Positions 1 to 5,202 of a DNA stretch of 6,916 bases are shown here, one piece after another. Below the pieces are notes generated by a model. The model saw only the letters and a program-made list of their open reading frames with translations. It was not told the origin of the DNA and searched no databases. The translations under genes and the position numbers were made by a program. This DNA is from Burkholderiales bacterium (GTDB lineage Bacteria; Pseudomonadota; Gammaproteobacteria; Burkholderiales; Burkholderiaceae_C). The DNA lies in assembly GCA_028869035.1 (NCBI GenBank), contig JAGWTL010000154.1:1-6916 (forward strand), in the 5' to 3' direction. How positions within the stretch are numbered: position 1 is the first letter of the stretch; every line of letters begins with the position of its first letter.

Positions 1-112
1 TTCATATATGGACTCCCCCACAAGTGCAAGAAACTGACCGATTGGGGACCTTGGGATAAAGCGCCTGCTTCGTATATCCGGCATCTGAGGTGGACTCTGT
101 TGAGGCCCGTAC
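1..112. other. Left edge with no confident gene; lower-GC stretch
   Basis: About 51% of the first 90 bases are G or C, clearly below the coding regions that follow. Plus frame 1 is open from base 1 far into the thioesterase region, and starts with residues such as GLPHKCKKLTDWGPWDKAP. On the minus strand an ATG at 84-82 opens a frame running off the left edge (MPDIRSRRFIPRSPIGQF and onward), but no Shine-Dalgarno sequence precedes it. Either could be the end or start of a neighbouring gene, and neither resembles a family I recognise. I see no clear sigma-70 promoter for the downstream thioesterase. The stretch is best treated as unassigned intergenic or gene-edge sequence. Confidence 0.3.
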
Positions 113-138
113 CGCCCTTCGACAAGCTCAGGACAGGC
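113..138. repeat. Half copy of a REP-like dispersed repeat
   Basis: The sequence GCCCTTCGACAAGCTCAGGA followed by CAGGC closely matches the right-hand part of the repeat at 1688-1712 (CCCTTCGACTTTGCTCAGGA, then CAGGC). This family is common between genes in Comamonadaceae and relatives; that is background knowledge and was not searched here. Translated in frame 1 it gives the FDKLRTG string that often betrays a repeat wrongly annotated as coding. It lies inside the longest possible reading frame of the thioesterase (GTG at 90), which argues that the true start is further downstream. Confidence 0.75.
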
Positions 139-212
139 CATGGAATTTGCGTCACCGCCAAGGCCTATCGATGCAAGCGGCTGCTGAACCGTCGTCCCTT
201 AAGATGCCAGCC

Positions 213-614
213 ATGCCCACCCTCGCCGAACTCTCCGCCTTCCTGTCGAAGGAATTTCCCCAGACTCCCTGCACCATCGTCGCCGTCGGCGACCGGGGCG
301 CGACCATACGCCACACCGTGGGTGAGGCCGAGCTGCGGCCCGGCGGAACGGTGTCGGGGCCGGTGATGATGGCCACGGCCGATGTGGCGCTGTACGTGGC
401 CATTCTGGGTGAAATCGGTATCGTGCCGCTGGCGGTCACCACCAGCCTGAGCTTCAACTTCATGCGCAAGCCCGCGGGCGACCGCGACATCCTCGGGGTC
501 TGCAAGCTGCTCAAGCTGGGCCGCACGCTGGCTGTGGGCGAGGTGACGCTCTACTCCGAAGGCTCGGACGAGCCCGTGGCCCATGCGGTGGGCACTTACG
601 CGATTCCGCGCTGA
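213..614 (+). CDS. PaaI-like hotdog-fold thioesterase family protein
   Basis: This 133-residue protein has the size of a single-domain hotdog thioesterase, a family that hydrolyses acyl-CoA thioesters in the cytoplasm. The central helix segment is RPGGTVSGPVMMATADVALY (residues 42-61), which includes the GG-x-x-SGP-x-MM pattern and an acidic residue (Asp57) where the family keeps its catalytic acid. Strand segments with SFNFMRKP (80-87) and a VGTYAIP end (127-132) follow, as in PaaI-type proteins. The substrate cannot be read from the sequence. The start is uncertain. ATG 213 gives the family-like N-terminus MPTLAELSAFL; ATG 204 adds three residues; ATG 171 adds 14 and has an AAGG seven bases upstream; GTG 90 would translate through a dispersed repeat and is unlikely. 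The alpha/beta hydrolase begins 16 bases after the stop on the same strand, so the two are probably co-transcribed. Confidence 0.8.
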   Translation: MPTLAELSAFLSKEFPQTPCTIVAVGDRGATIRHTVGEAELRPGGTVSGPVMMATADVALYVAILGEIGIVPLAVTTSLSFNFMRKPAGDRDILGVCKLLKLGRTLAVGEVTLYSEGSDEPVAHAVGTYAIPR

Positions 615-630
615 GCATCTGTCTCCCGCC

Positions 631-1584
631 ATGAAAACCCTGCTGCGCATCTTCGCTGTCACCGTGCTGGCGCTGGCCGCGCTGACCGGTGCTTTCATCG
701 CCTGGTCCTGGGCGCCTGACCTTCCGCTGGCGCAGCTCAAGGCACGCTGGGCCACGCCGCCCTCGCAGTTCATCGAGGTCGAAGGCCTGCAGGTGCATCT
801 GCGCGACGAGGGGCCGCGCAGCGATCCCGCGCCCATCGTGCTGGTGCACGGCACCTCGGCCAGCCTGCACACCTGGGAGGGCTGGGCGGCGGAGCTGCGC
901 AAGACGCGCCGCGTGATCCGCTTCGACCTGCCGGGTTTCGGGCTGACCGGGCCCAACGCCACGAATGACTACAGCCGGGACGTCTACGTTCGTTTTGTCG
1001 GAGCGCTGATGGACCGGCTGGGTGTGCAGCGTTTCGTGATCGGCGGCAATTCCCTGGGCGGCGACGTGGCCTGGACCGTGGCCCACGCCTATCCGCAACG
1101 CGTGCAGCGGCTGATCCTGGTGGACGCGGCCGGTTACCCCCTGGAGTCCCTGTCGGTGCCGCTGGGTTTCCGCATCGCGGGCACACCGGCCCTGCGCGGC
1201 ATCATGGCCAACATCCTGCCGCCCGGGTTGATGGCGCAATCGATGCGCAATGTCTATGGCGATCCCGCGCGCGTCACGCCCGAGCTGGTGGCGCTGTACA
1301 CCGACATGGCACGGCGCGAGGGCAACCGCCAGGCGCTGGGCGCGGCGCTGCAACAGCGCCTGGCGCAGCGCGACAGCGGGCGCGAGCGGGACATCAAGGC
1401 CCTCAGTCTGCCCACGCTGATCCTCTGGGGCGGGCAGGACCGTCTGATCCCGCCGGTTTATGCGCAGCGTTTTGCGGCGGACATCAGCGGCGCCAAGCTG
1501 GTGATGTTCGATGCCCTGGGCCATGTGCCGCAGGAGGAAGACCCGACCGCCACGGTGGCCGCGGTGCGGGCCTTTTTGCGCTAG
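631..1584 (+). CDS. Membrane-anchored alpha/beta hydrolase
   Basis: The product is a 317-residue alpha/beta-hydrolase-fold enzyme. Residues 1-27 form a hydrophobic N-terminal segment (two positive charges, then FAVTVLALAALTGAFIAW), so the protein is probably anchored in the inner membrane with the catalytic domain outside the cytoplasm, or exported. The catalytic pieces are all present: the oxyanion-hole HGTSAS (73-78), the nucleophile elbow G-N-S-L-G-G with Ser141, the acid Asp270 in LILWGGQDRLIPP, and His298 in DALGHVPQEEDP. A cap region lies between about 168 and 250. The family covers esterases, lipases, haloalkane dehalogenases, epoxide hydrolases and C-C hydrolases, and the substrate cannot be chosen from sequence. 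An in-frame ATG at 583 would overlap the thioesterase by 32 bases and put a poor sequence ahead of the membrane segment, so ATG 631 is preferred, although no strong Shine-Dalgarno sequence is visible. The gene converges on panC. Confidence 0.88.
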   Translation: MKTLLRIFAVTVLALAALTGAFIAWSWAPDLPLAQLKARWATPPSQFIEVEGLQVHLRDEGPRSDPAPIVLVHGTSASLHTWEGWAAELRKTRRVIRFDLPGFGLTGPNATNDYSRDVYVRFVGALMDRLGVQRFVIGGNSLGGDVAWTVAHAYPQRVQRLILVDAAGYPLESLSVPLGFRIAGTPALRGIMANILPPGLMAQSMRNVYGDPARVTPELVALYTDMARREGNRQALGAALQQRLAQRDSGRERDIKALSLPTLILWGGQDRLIPPVYAQRFAADISGAKLVMFDALGHVPQEEDPTATVAAVRAFLR

Positions 1585-1603
1585 GCGCGGTTAGTCTGCG
1601 CCG

Positions 1604-1769
1604 CAATCTGGAGGTCTTATACGACTTCGCGTTCAAAGATATAACCCGTTCGCCCTGAGCCTGTCGAAGGGCTGCAGGGGCTTCGACCCCTTCGACTTTG
1701 CTCAGGACAGGCGGCTCAGCCCGAACGGTTTTGTTGACTGAACGAAGTCGGTATTAAACCTCCAGATTG
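1604..1769. repeat. Nested long palindrome between convergent genes, overlapping the panC 3' end
   Basis: An outer imperfect inverted repeat pairs 1604-1635 with 1739-1769. The first 12 bases, CAATCTGGAGGT, match perfectly, and the match continues through TATAC, GACTTCG and TTCA with small gaps. The right arm includes the last codons and stop of panC; the left arm is an inverted copy lying 20 bases after the hydrolase stop. Inside sits a REP-like inverted pair (1646-1728). The element could fold into a long cruciform or RNA hairpin and may separate the two convergent transcription units. Because the panC C-terminus (TRLIDNLEV) looks normal for the family, the left arm is more likely the derived copy. 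Confidence 0.8.
1646..1732 (+). terminator. REP-like inverted pair followed by a T run; probable terminator of the hydrolase unit
   Basis: Bases 1646-1661 (CCGTTCGCCCTGAGCC) pair with 1713-1728 (GGCTCAGCCCGAACGG), 14 of 16 positions matching. Inside them, GTCGAAGGG at 1663-1671 pairs perfectly with CCCTTCGAC at 1688-1696. TTTT follows immediately on the plus strand at 1729-1732, so the structure could end transcription coming from the hydrolase. No T run follows in the minus direction. The right arm looks composite, with an extra GCTCAGGACAGGC segment (1700-1712) matching the half repeat at 113-138. The repeat identity is well supported; the terminator role is inference. Confidence 0.55.
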
Positions 1770-2590
1770 TCAATCAGGCGGGTGCTGCCCAGACGCGCCG
1801 CACCCAGCACCACCAGCGCGTTCCGACCGAAGTCGCCGGCCTGCGGGGGCTGCAGGTCGTGGCGGCGGCGCACGGTCAGGTAGTCGGGGTGCCAGCCGCG
1901 GTCGGCCAGGGTTTTCATGGCGTGCTGCTCGATGGCGGCGACGTTGCGCTCGCCGTTCTGCAGCGCGACGATCATGCCCTTGAGCGTGCGCGAGAGCTGC
2001 ACGGCCTCGGCGCGTTCAGCGGGGCTCAGGTAGCCGTTGCGCGAGGACAGGGCCAGGCCGTCGTCGGCGCGCAGGGTGGCGCCGGTGACGATCTCGATGG
2101 GCAGGGCCAGCTGGGCCACCATGCGGCGGATCACCATCTGCTGCTGGTAGTCCTTGGCGCCGAAGAGGGCCACACGCGGCTGCACGCAGTTGAAGAGCTT
2201 GAGCACCACGGTGCACACGCCGGTGAAGAAACCGGGGCGGAAGTGGCCTTCGAGGATGTCGGCGAGTTCCGTGGGGGGGGTTACCTTGTAGCCCTGGGGT
2301 TCGGGATAGAGATCCTGCTCGCCGGGTGCGAAGACCAGGTCGCAGCCGGCGGCCTCCAGCTTGGCGCAATCCGCTTCCAGCGTGCGCGGGTAGGTGCCGA
2401 AGTCCTCGTGCGGCAGGAACTGCAGGCGGTTGACGAAGATGCTGACCACCGTGACGTCGCCCAGTGGCTTGGCCTGCTTCACGAGGGCAATGTGCCCCTC
2501 ATGCAGATTGCCCATGGTGGGCACGAAGGCCGGGCGCTGATACTTGCCGAGTTCGGCGCGCAATTCAGCGATGGTGTGAATCAGCTTCAT
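1754..2590 (-). CDS. panC: Pantothenate synthetase (pantoate--beta-alanine ligase)
   Basis: PanC joins pantoate and beta-alanine using ATP through a pantoyl-adenylate intermediate, the last step of pantothenate synthesis in the cytoplasm. The 278-residue protein has the usual family length. It carries the HIGH-type nucleotide-binding motif PTMGNLHEGH (24-33), SIFVNRLQF (50-58), the EDFGTYPRTLEAD stretch (62-74), FGAKDYQQ (143-150) with the conserved KDYQQ, and RADDGLALSSRN (174-185), the counterpart of the KMSKS loop. The C-terminus ends in TRLIDNLEV. ATG at 2590 gives the expected MKLIHTIAEL start; a GTG two codons upstream at 2596 is also possible. No strong Shine-Dalgarno sequence is visible. 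It lies 114 bases after panB and is the last gene of the minus-strand block. A run of eight C in the coding strand (2280-2273) is in frame. Confidence 0.97.
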   Translation of the reverse strand: MKLIHTIAELRAELGKYQRPAFVPTMGNLHEGHIALVKQAKPLGDVTVVSIFVNRLQFLPHEDFGTYPRTLEADCAKLEAAGCDLVFAPGEQDLYPEPQGYKVTPPTELADILEGHFRPGFFTGVCTVVLKLFNCVQPRVALFGAKDYQQQMVIRRMVAQLALPIEIVTGATLRADDGLALSSRNGYLSPAERAEAVQLSRTLKGMIVALQNGERNVAAIEQHAMKTLADRGWHPDYLTVRRRHDLQPPQAGDFGRNALVVLGAARLGSTRLIDNLEV

Positions 2591-2619
2591 CGTCACGAAT
2601 ATAAAGGCTATTCAGTCGC

Positions 2620-2699
2620 GGGGTACCGCGGAACCGGCTTTGCCGGGCCGCTGGTGCCGTCCCCCTCCGGGGATGACGCCGAAGGCGGCTCATGGGGGG
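2620..2699. repeat. Palindromic intergenic element between panB and panC
   Basis: The core is a perfect hairpin CCGGC-TTT-GCCGG at 2634-2646. It extends outward imperfectly (ACCGCGG against CCGCTGGT) to flanking GGGG (2620-2623) and CCCC (2661-2664). A second structure follows: CCCCC at 2661-2665 can pair with the G run at 2694-2699, enclosing a smaller imperfect stem (ATGACGCC with GGCGGCTCAT). Sequence of this kind recurs between genes in Comamonadaceae as far as I know, but no search was made. No T run follows on the minus strand, so it is more likely an mRNA-stability or attenuating structure, or simply a repeat, than a full terminator of panB. Confidence 0.6.
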
Positions 2700-2704
2700 C
2701 TTAT

Positions 2705-3580
2705 CTACCAGGCGTGCTGGGCGTTCACGGGGAAGGTGCCTTCCTTCACGGCCTTGACGTAGGCTTCCATGGCGCCGCGCACGCTGCCGGCGTCCGCCAT
2801 GAAGTTGTGCACGAACTTGGCCATCTTGCCCAGGTTCATGCCCAGCATGTCGTGCAGCACCAGCACCTGGCCGGCGCAGTCCACGCCGGCGCCGATACCG
2901 ATGGTGGCGCAGTGGGGCATGGCCTGGGTGATGTCGGCCGACAAGGCCGCGGGCACCATCTCCAGCACCAGCAGGGTGGCGCCGGCATCCTGCAGTTCGA
3001 GTGCGTGGCGCTTGAGCGTGGCAGCGGCTTCGTCGCCGCGGCCCTGCACACGGTAACCGCCGAGTGCGTGCACGGTCTGCGGCGTCAGGCCCAGGTGGGC
3101 GCAGACGGGGATGCCGCGGTCCACGAGGAAACGCACGATCTCGGCCGTCCAGCCGCCGCCTTCGATCTTCACCATGTGGGCGCCGGCCTGCATCAGCACG
3201 GCGGCGTTGCGGAAGGCCTGCTCCTTGGACTCATGGAAGGTGCCGTAGGGCATGTCGCCGATGATCCAGGCCGTGCCCTGCACGCGGCGCACGCCGCGCG
3301 TGACGCTCTCCACGTGGTAGCGCATGGTCTCCAGCGTCACACCCACGGTACTGCTCAAACCCTGGCAGACCATGCCCAGCGAGTCGCCGATCAGGATGCA
3401 CTCCACGCCGGCCGCGTCGGCCGTGGCCGCGAAGGTGGCGTCGTAGGCGGTGAGCATGGTGATCTTCTCGCCGCGCGCGTGCAGTTCCTGCAGGCGCGGC
3501 AGGCTGATGGGCTTGCGTGTGGCCGGCGCCGAAGCCGGGGGCAGGGTGCCGTAGGGCGAGGCGCCGCTTTGCTGTGTCAC
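2705..3580 (-). CDS. panB: 3-methyl-2-oxobutanoate hydroxymethyltransferase (ketopantoate hydroxymethyltransferase)
   Basis: PanB transfers a one-carbon unit from 5,10-methylenetetrahydrofolate to 2-oxoisovalerate to make ketopantoate, the first committed step of pantoate synthesis. The 291-residue protein is a complete (beta/alpha)8 family member. It shows TAYDATFA (44-51), the metal-site IGDSLGM (64-70, Asp66), GDMPYGTF (108-115, Asp109), KIEGG (138-142), AHLGLTPQ (161-168), the catalytic-type Glu207 in VLEMVP, and IGIGAG (227-232). Residues 1-25 are a loose, proline- and alanine-rich extension compared with E. coli PanB. The start is GTG at 3580: AAGGAG (3592-3587) lies six bases upstream, and no ATG fits before the conserved core. 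It is preceded by a 142-base gap after bioB filled by a palindromic cluster, so it may be read through from bioB or have its own promoter. Confidence 0.97.
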   Translation of the reverse strand: MTQQSGASPYGTLPPASAPATRKPISLPRLQELHARGEKITMLTAYDATFAATADAAGVECILIGDSLGMVCQGLSSTVGVTLETMRYHVESVTRGVRRVQGTAWIIGDMPYGTFHESKEQAFRNAAVLMQAGAHMVKIEGGGWTAEIVRFLVDRGIPVCAHLGLTPQTVHALGGYRVQGRGDEAAATLKRHALELQDAGATLLVLEMVPAALSADITQAMPHCATIGIGAGVDCAGQVLVLHDMLGMNLGKMAKFVHNFMADAGSVRGAMEAYVKAVKEGTFPVNAQHAW

Positions 3581-3586
3581 GGATGT

Positions 3587-3592
3587 CTCCTT
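3587..3592 (-). promoter_or_regulatory. Ribosome binding site that fixes the panB GTG start
   Basis: On the minus strand AAGGAG ends six bases before the GTG at 3580. It is one of the best Shine-Dalgarno sequences in the window and supports the non-ATG start of panB. Confidence 0.75.
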
Positions 3593-3599
3593 GGTGTGC

Positions 3600-3721
3600 G
3601 GATGACGACGCCTGCGGCGTCATGACCTCGTTGCTGCCCAACATCGATGACGGCGCTGCGCGCCATGACTTCAGTCATTTCGTCATCGATGCCGCGCAGC
3701 GGCGAGGTCATTCTGTCATCC
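3600..3721. repeat. Palindromic cluster rich in ATGAC/GTCAT between bioB and panB
   Basis: Several nested inverted repeats share one centre: GGATGAC (3600-3606) with GTCATCC (3715-3721), ATGACCTCG (3622-3630) with CGAGGTCAT (3703-3711), ATCGATGACG (3643-3652) with CGTCATCGAT (3681-3690), and ATGACT (3665-3670) with AGTCAT (3673-3678). A separate small hairpin, GACGCC-TGC-GGCGTC, lies at 3607-3621. ATGAC or its complement occurs nine times in 122 bases. It fills almost all of the bioB-panB gap. No T run follows it on the minus strand, so it is not a typical intrinsic terminator. It may be a REP/BIME-like element, an mRNA-stability structure, or a protein-binding array. Confidence 0.75.
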
Positions 3722-3722
3722 C

Positions 3723-4733
3723 TCAGGTCTTGCCGGGCGGTTGCTGGGCCGGGCTCATGCCCAGGCGTTGCATCAGCCGCATGTCGGCCTCGGTATCGGG
3801 GTTGCCGGTGACCAGCAGCTTGTCGCCGTAGAAGATGGAATTGGCGCCGGCCAGGAAGCACAGGGCCTGGATGGCCTCACCCATCTGCTGGCGGCCCGCC
3901 GAGAGGCGCACGCGTGCCTTGGGCATGGTGATGCGGGCCACGGCGATGGTGCGCACGAACTCGAAGGGGTCGATCGGCGCCTGGTCGGCCAGCGGCGTGC
4001 CTTCGACGCGCACCAGGTTGTTGATGGGAACGGATTCCGGATAGGGGTCCAGATTGGCCAGTTCAGCGATCAGACCGGCGCGGTGGCGCACGGTCTCGCC
4101 CATGCCCACGATGCCGCCCGAGCAGACCTTGACGCCGGCGCCGCGTACGCGCGCCAGTGTGTCCAGGCGGTCCTGGTAGTCGCGGGTGGAGACGATGTCG
4201 CCGTAGAACTCGGGTGCGGTATCGAGGTTGTGGTTGTAGAAGTCCAGACCCGCGTCGCGCAGCTGCTCGGCGTGGCCGTCTTCCAGCATGCCTAACGTAG
4301 CGCAGGTTTCCATGCCCAGGCCCTTCACGCCGCGCACGAGATCGGCAACCTTTTCGATGTCGCGGTCCTTCGGTGCGCGCCAGGCGGCGCCCATGCAGAA
4401 CCGTGTGGCGCCTGCGTCCTTGGCACGCTGGGCGGCAAACAGCACCTCTTCGAGTTCCATGAGCTTGCTGGCCTTGACGCCGGTGTCGAACTCGGCCGAC
4501 TGCGGGCAGTAACCGCAGTTCTCGGGGCAGCCGCCGGTCTTGACGGAGAGCAGGGTGGCGAACTCGATCTTGGTGGGGTCGAAGTGCTCACGGTGCACGA
4601 TCTGCGCGCGGTAGAGCAGCTCGGGGAAAGGCAGCTGAAACAGCGCCTCGATGGCGTCCACGCTCCAGCGCTCGGCCTTGGGATGCACGGGCGCCTTGGG
4701 GGCGCGGTGCAGGGTGATGGTCTGTTCAGTCAT
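3723..4733 (-). CDS. bioB: Biotin synthase (radical SAM)
   Basis: BioB inserts sulfur into dethiobiotin to make biotin, using S-adenosylmethionine radicals and two iron-sulfur clusters. The 336-residue protein has the radical-SAM motif CPENCGYC (Cys69, Cys73, Cys76) binding the [4Fe-4S] cluster. The ligands of the sacrificial [2Fe-2S] cluster are also present: Cys113 in RFCMGAAWR, Cys144 in ETCATLGML, Cys204 in VCSGGIVGMGE and Arg276 in VRLSAGR. All four are shifted by the same 16 residues from E. coli C97, C128, C188 and R260. YNHNLDT (166-172) and the C-terminal FYGDKLLVTGNP (301-312) are also typical. ATG 4733 has AAGG (4744-4741) seven bases upstream. The stop of panD lies 20 bases upstream, so the two are probably co-transcribed. 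No other bio genes are in the window. Confidence 0.98.
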   Translation of the reverse strand: MTEQTITLHRAPKAPVHPKAERWSVDAIEALFQLPFPELLYRAQIVHREHFDPTKIEFATLLSVKTGGCPENCGYCPQSAEFDTGVKASKLMELEEVLFAAQRAKDAGATRFCMGAAWRAPKDRDIEKVADLVRGVKGLGMETCATLGMLEDGHAEQLRDAGLDFYNHNLDTAPEFYGDIVSTRDYQDRLDTLARVRGAGVKVCSGGIVGMGETVRHRAGLIAELANLDPYPESVPINNLVRVEGTPLADQAPIDPFEFVRTIAVARITMPKARVRLSAGRQQMGEAIQALCFLAGANSIFYGDKLLVTGNPDTEADMRLMQRLGMSPAQQPPGKT

Positions 4734-4753
4734 GACGTTTCCTTGCTCCGGTT

Positions 4754-5179
4754 TCAGGCGCTGTCGCCGCCGTGATGGTCAACGTGTGCCGGCACATGCG
4801 ACGCTTCCTGCACCGGGATGTGGCTGCGCTGTTCCTTGATGCGGTTCTTGTTGTCCACAAACACGAGCTTGGGCTCGAAACCCTTGCACTTCTCTTCCGG
4901 GACCTGGGCAAAGGCCGCAATGATGAGCAGGTCGCCCACGGCGGCGCGGCGCGCGGCCGAGCCGTTGACCGAGATGATGCCGGAGCCGCGCTCGCCGCGG
5001 ATGGCGTAGGTGATGAAACGCTCGCCGTTGTTGATGTTCCAGATGTGAACCTGTTCGTTCTCCATCAGGTTCGCGGCTTCCAGCAAGTTCTCGTCGATGG
5101 CGCAGGAGCCCTCGTAATGCAGCTCGCAGTCGGTGACCGTGGCACGATGGATCTTGGATTTGAGCAGGGTGCGGTACAT
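4754..5179 (-). CDS. panD: Aspartate 1-decarboxylase
   Basis: PanD decarboxylates L-aspartate to beta-alanine, the partner of pantoate in the PanC reaction. It is a pyruvoyl enzyme made as a proenzyme that cleaves itself between Gly24 and Ser25, seen here as HYEGSCAID (21-29); the new N-terminal Ser25 becomes the pyruvoyl group. Lys9, Arg54, Thr57 and Tyr58 (in GERFITYAI) and Asn72 (VNGSAARR) match known active-site or cleavage residues. The protein is 141 residues, about 15 longer than the 126-residue E. coli enzyme. The extra C-terminus from about residue 119 carries five histidines (120, 128, 132, 135, 136). ATG 5179 has GAGGAG (5194-5189) nine bases upstream. It lies 23 bases after nadB and 20 before bioB, consistent with one transcript. 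Confidence 0.98.
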   Translation of the reverse strand: MYRTLLKSKIHRATVTDCELHYEGSCAIDENLLEAANLMENEQVHIWNINNGERFITYAIRGERGSGIISVNGSAARRAAVGDLLIIAAFAQVPEEKCKGFEPKLVFVDNKNRIKEQRSHIPVQEASHVPAHVDHHGGDSA

Positions 5180-5202
5180 GGTGTCTTTCTCCTCGCGGCC
5201 GC

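Noticed and set aside
90..212. Extension of the thioesterase frame to a GTG at 90
   Set aside because: It reads through a REP-like dispersed repeat, has no family-like sequence, and would make the protein about 40 residues too long.
583..630. Upstream ATG 583 for the alpha/beta hydrolase
   Set aside because: It would overlap the thioesterase by 32 bases and add a charged stretch ahead of a clean membrane-anchor start at 631.
165..1524. Long minus-strand open frames opposite the thioesterase and hydrolase
   Set aside because: They are Arg/Gln/His/Pro-rich shadows of the plus-strand genes with no motifs.
1604..1769. Complete insertion sequence between the hydrolase and panC
   Set aside because: There is no transposase frame and no target-site duplication that I can see. 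At 166 bases it could at most be a MITE- or REPIN-like unit.
1859..3625. Long plus-strand open frame of 588 codons across panC and panB
   Set aside because: It is antisense to two clearly identified genes. It is very rich in Gly, Ala, His and Val, as expected from the complement of GC-rich codons, and has no recognisable domain.
3600..3721. CRISPR array or riboswitch in the bioB-panB gap
   Set aside because: There are no regularly spaced direct repeats with unique spacers; the short ATGAC repeats occur in inverted arrangement. No known riboswitch consensus is visible.
3577..3861. Minus-strand open frame through the bioB-panB gap
   Set aside because: It overlaps the bioB 3' end and then reads through the palindromic cluster. 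The peptide has no family features and is explained by the repeat.
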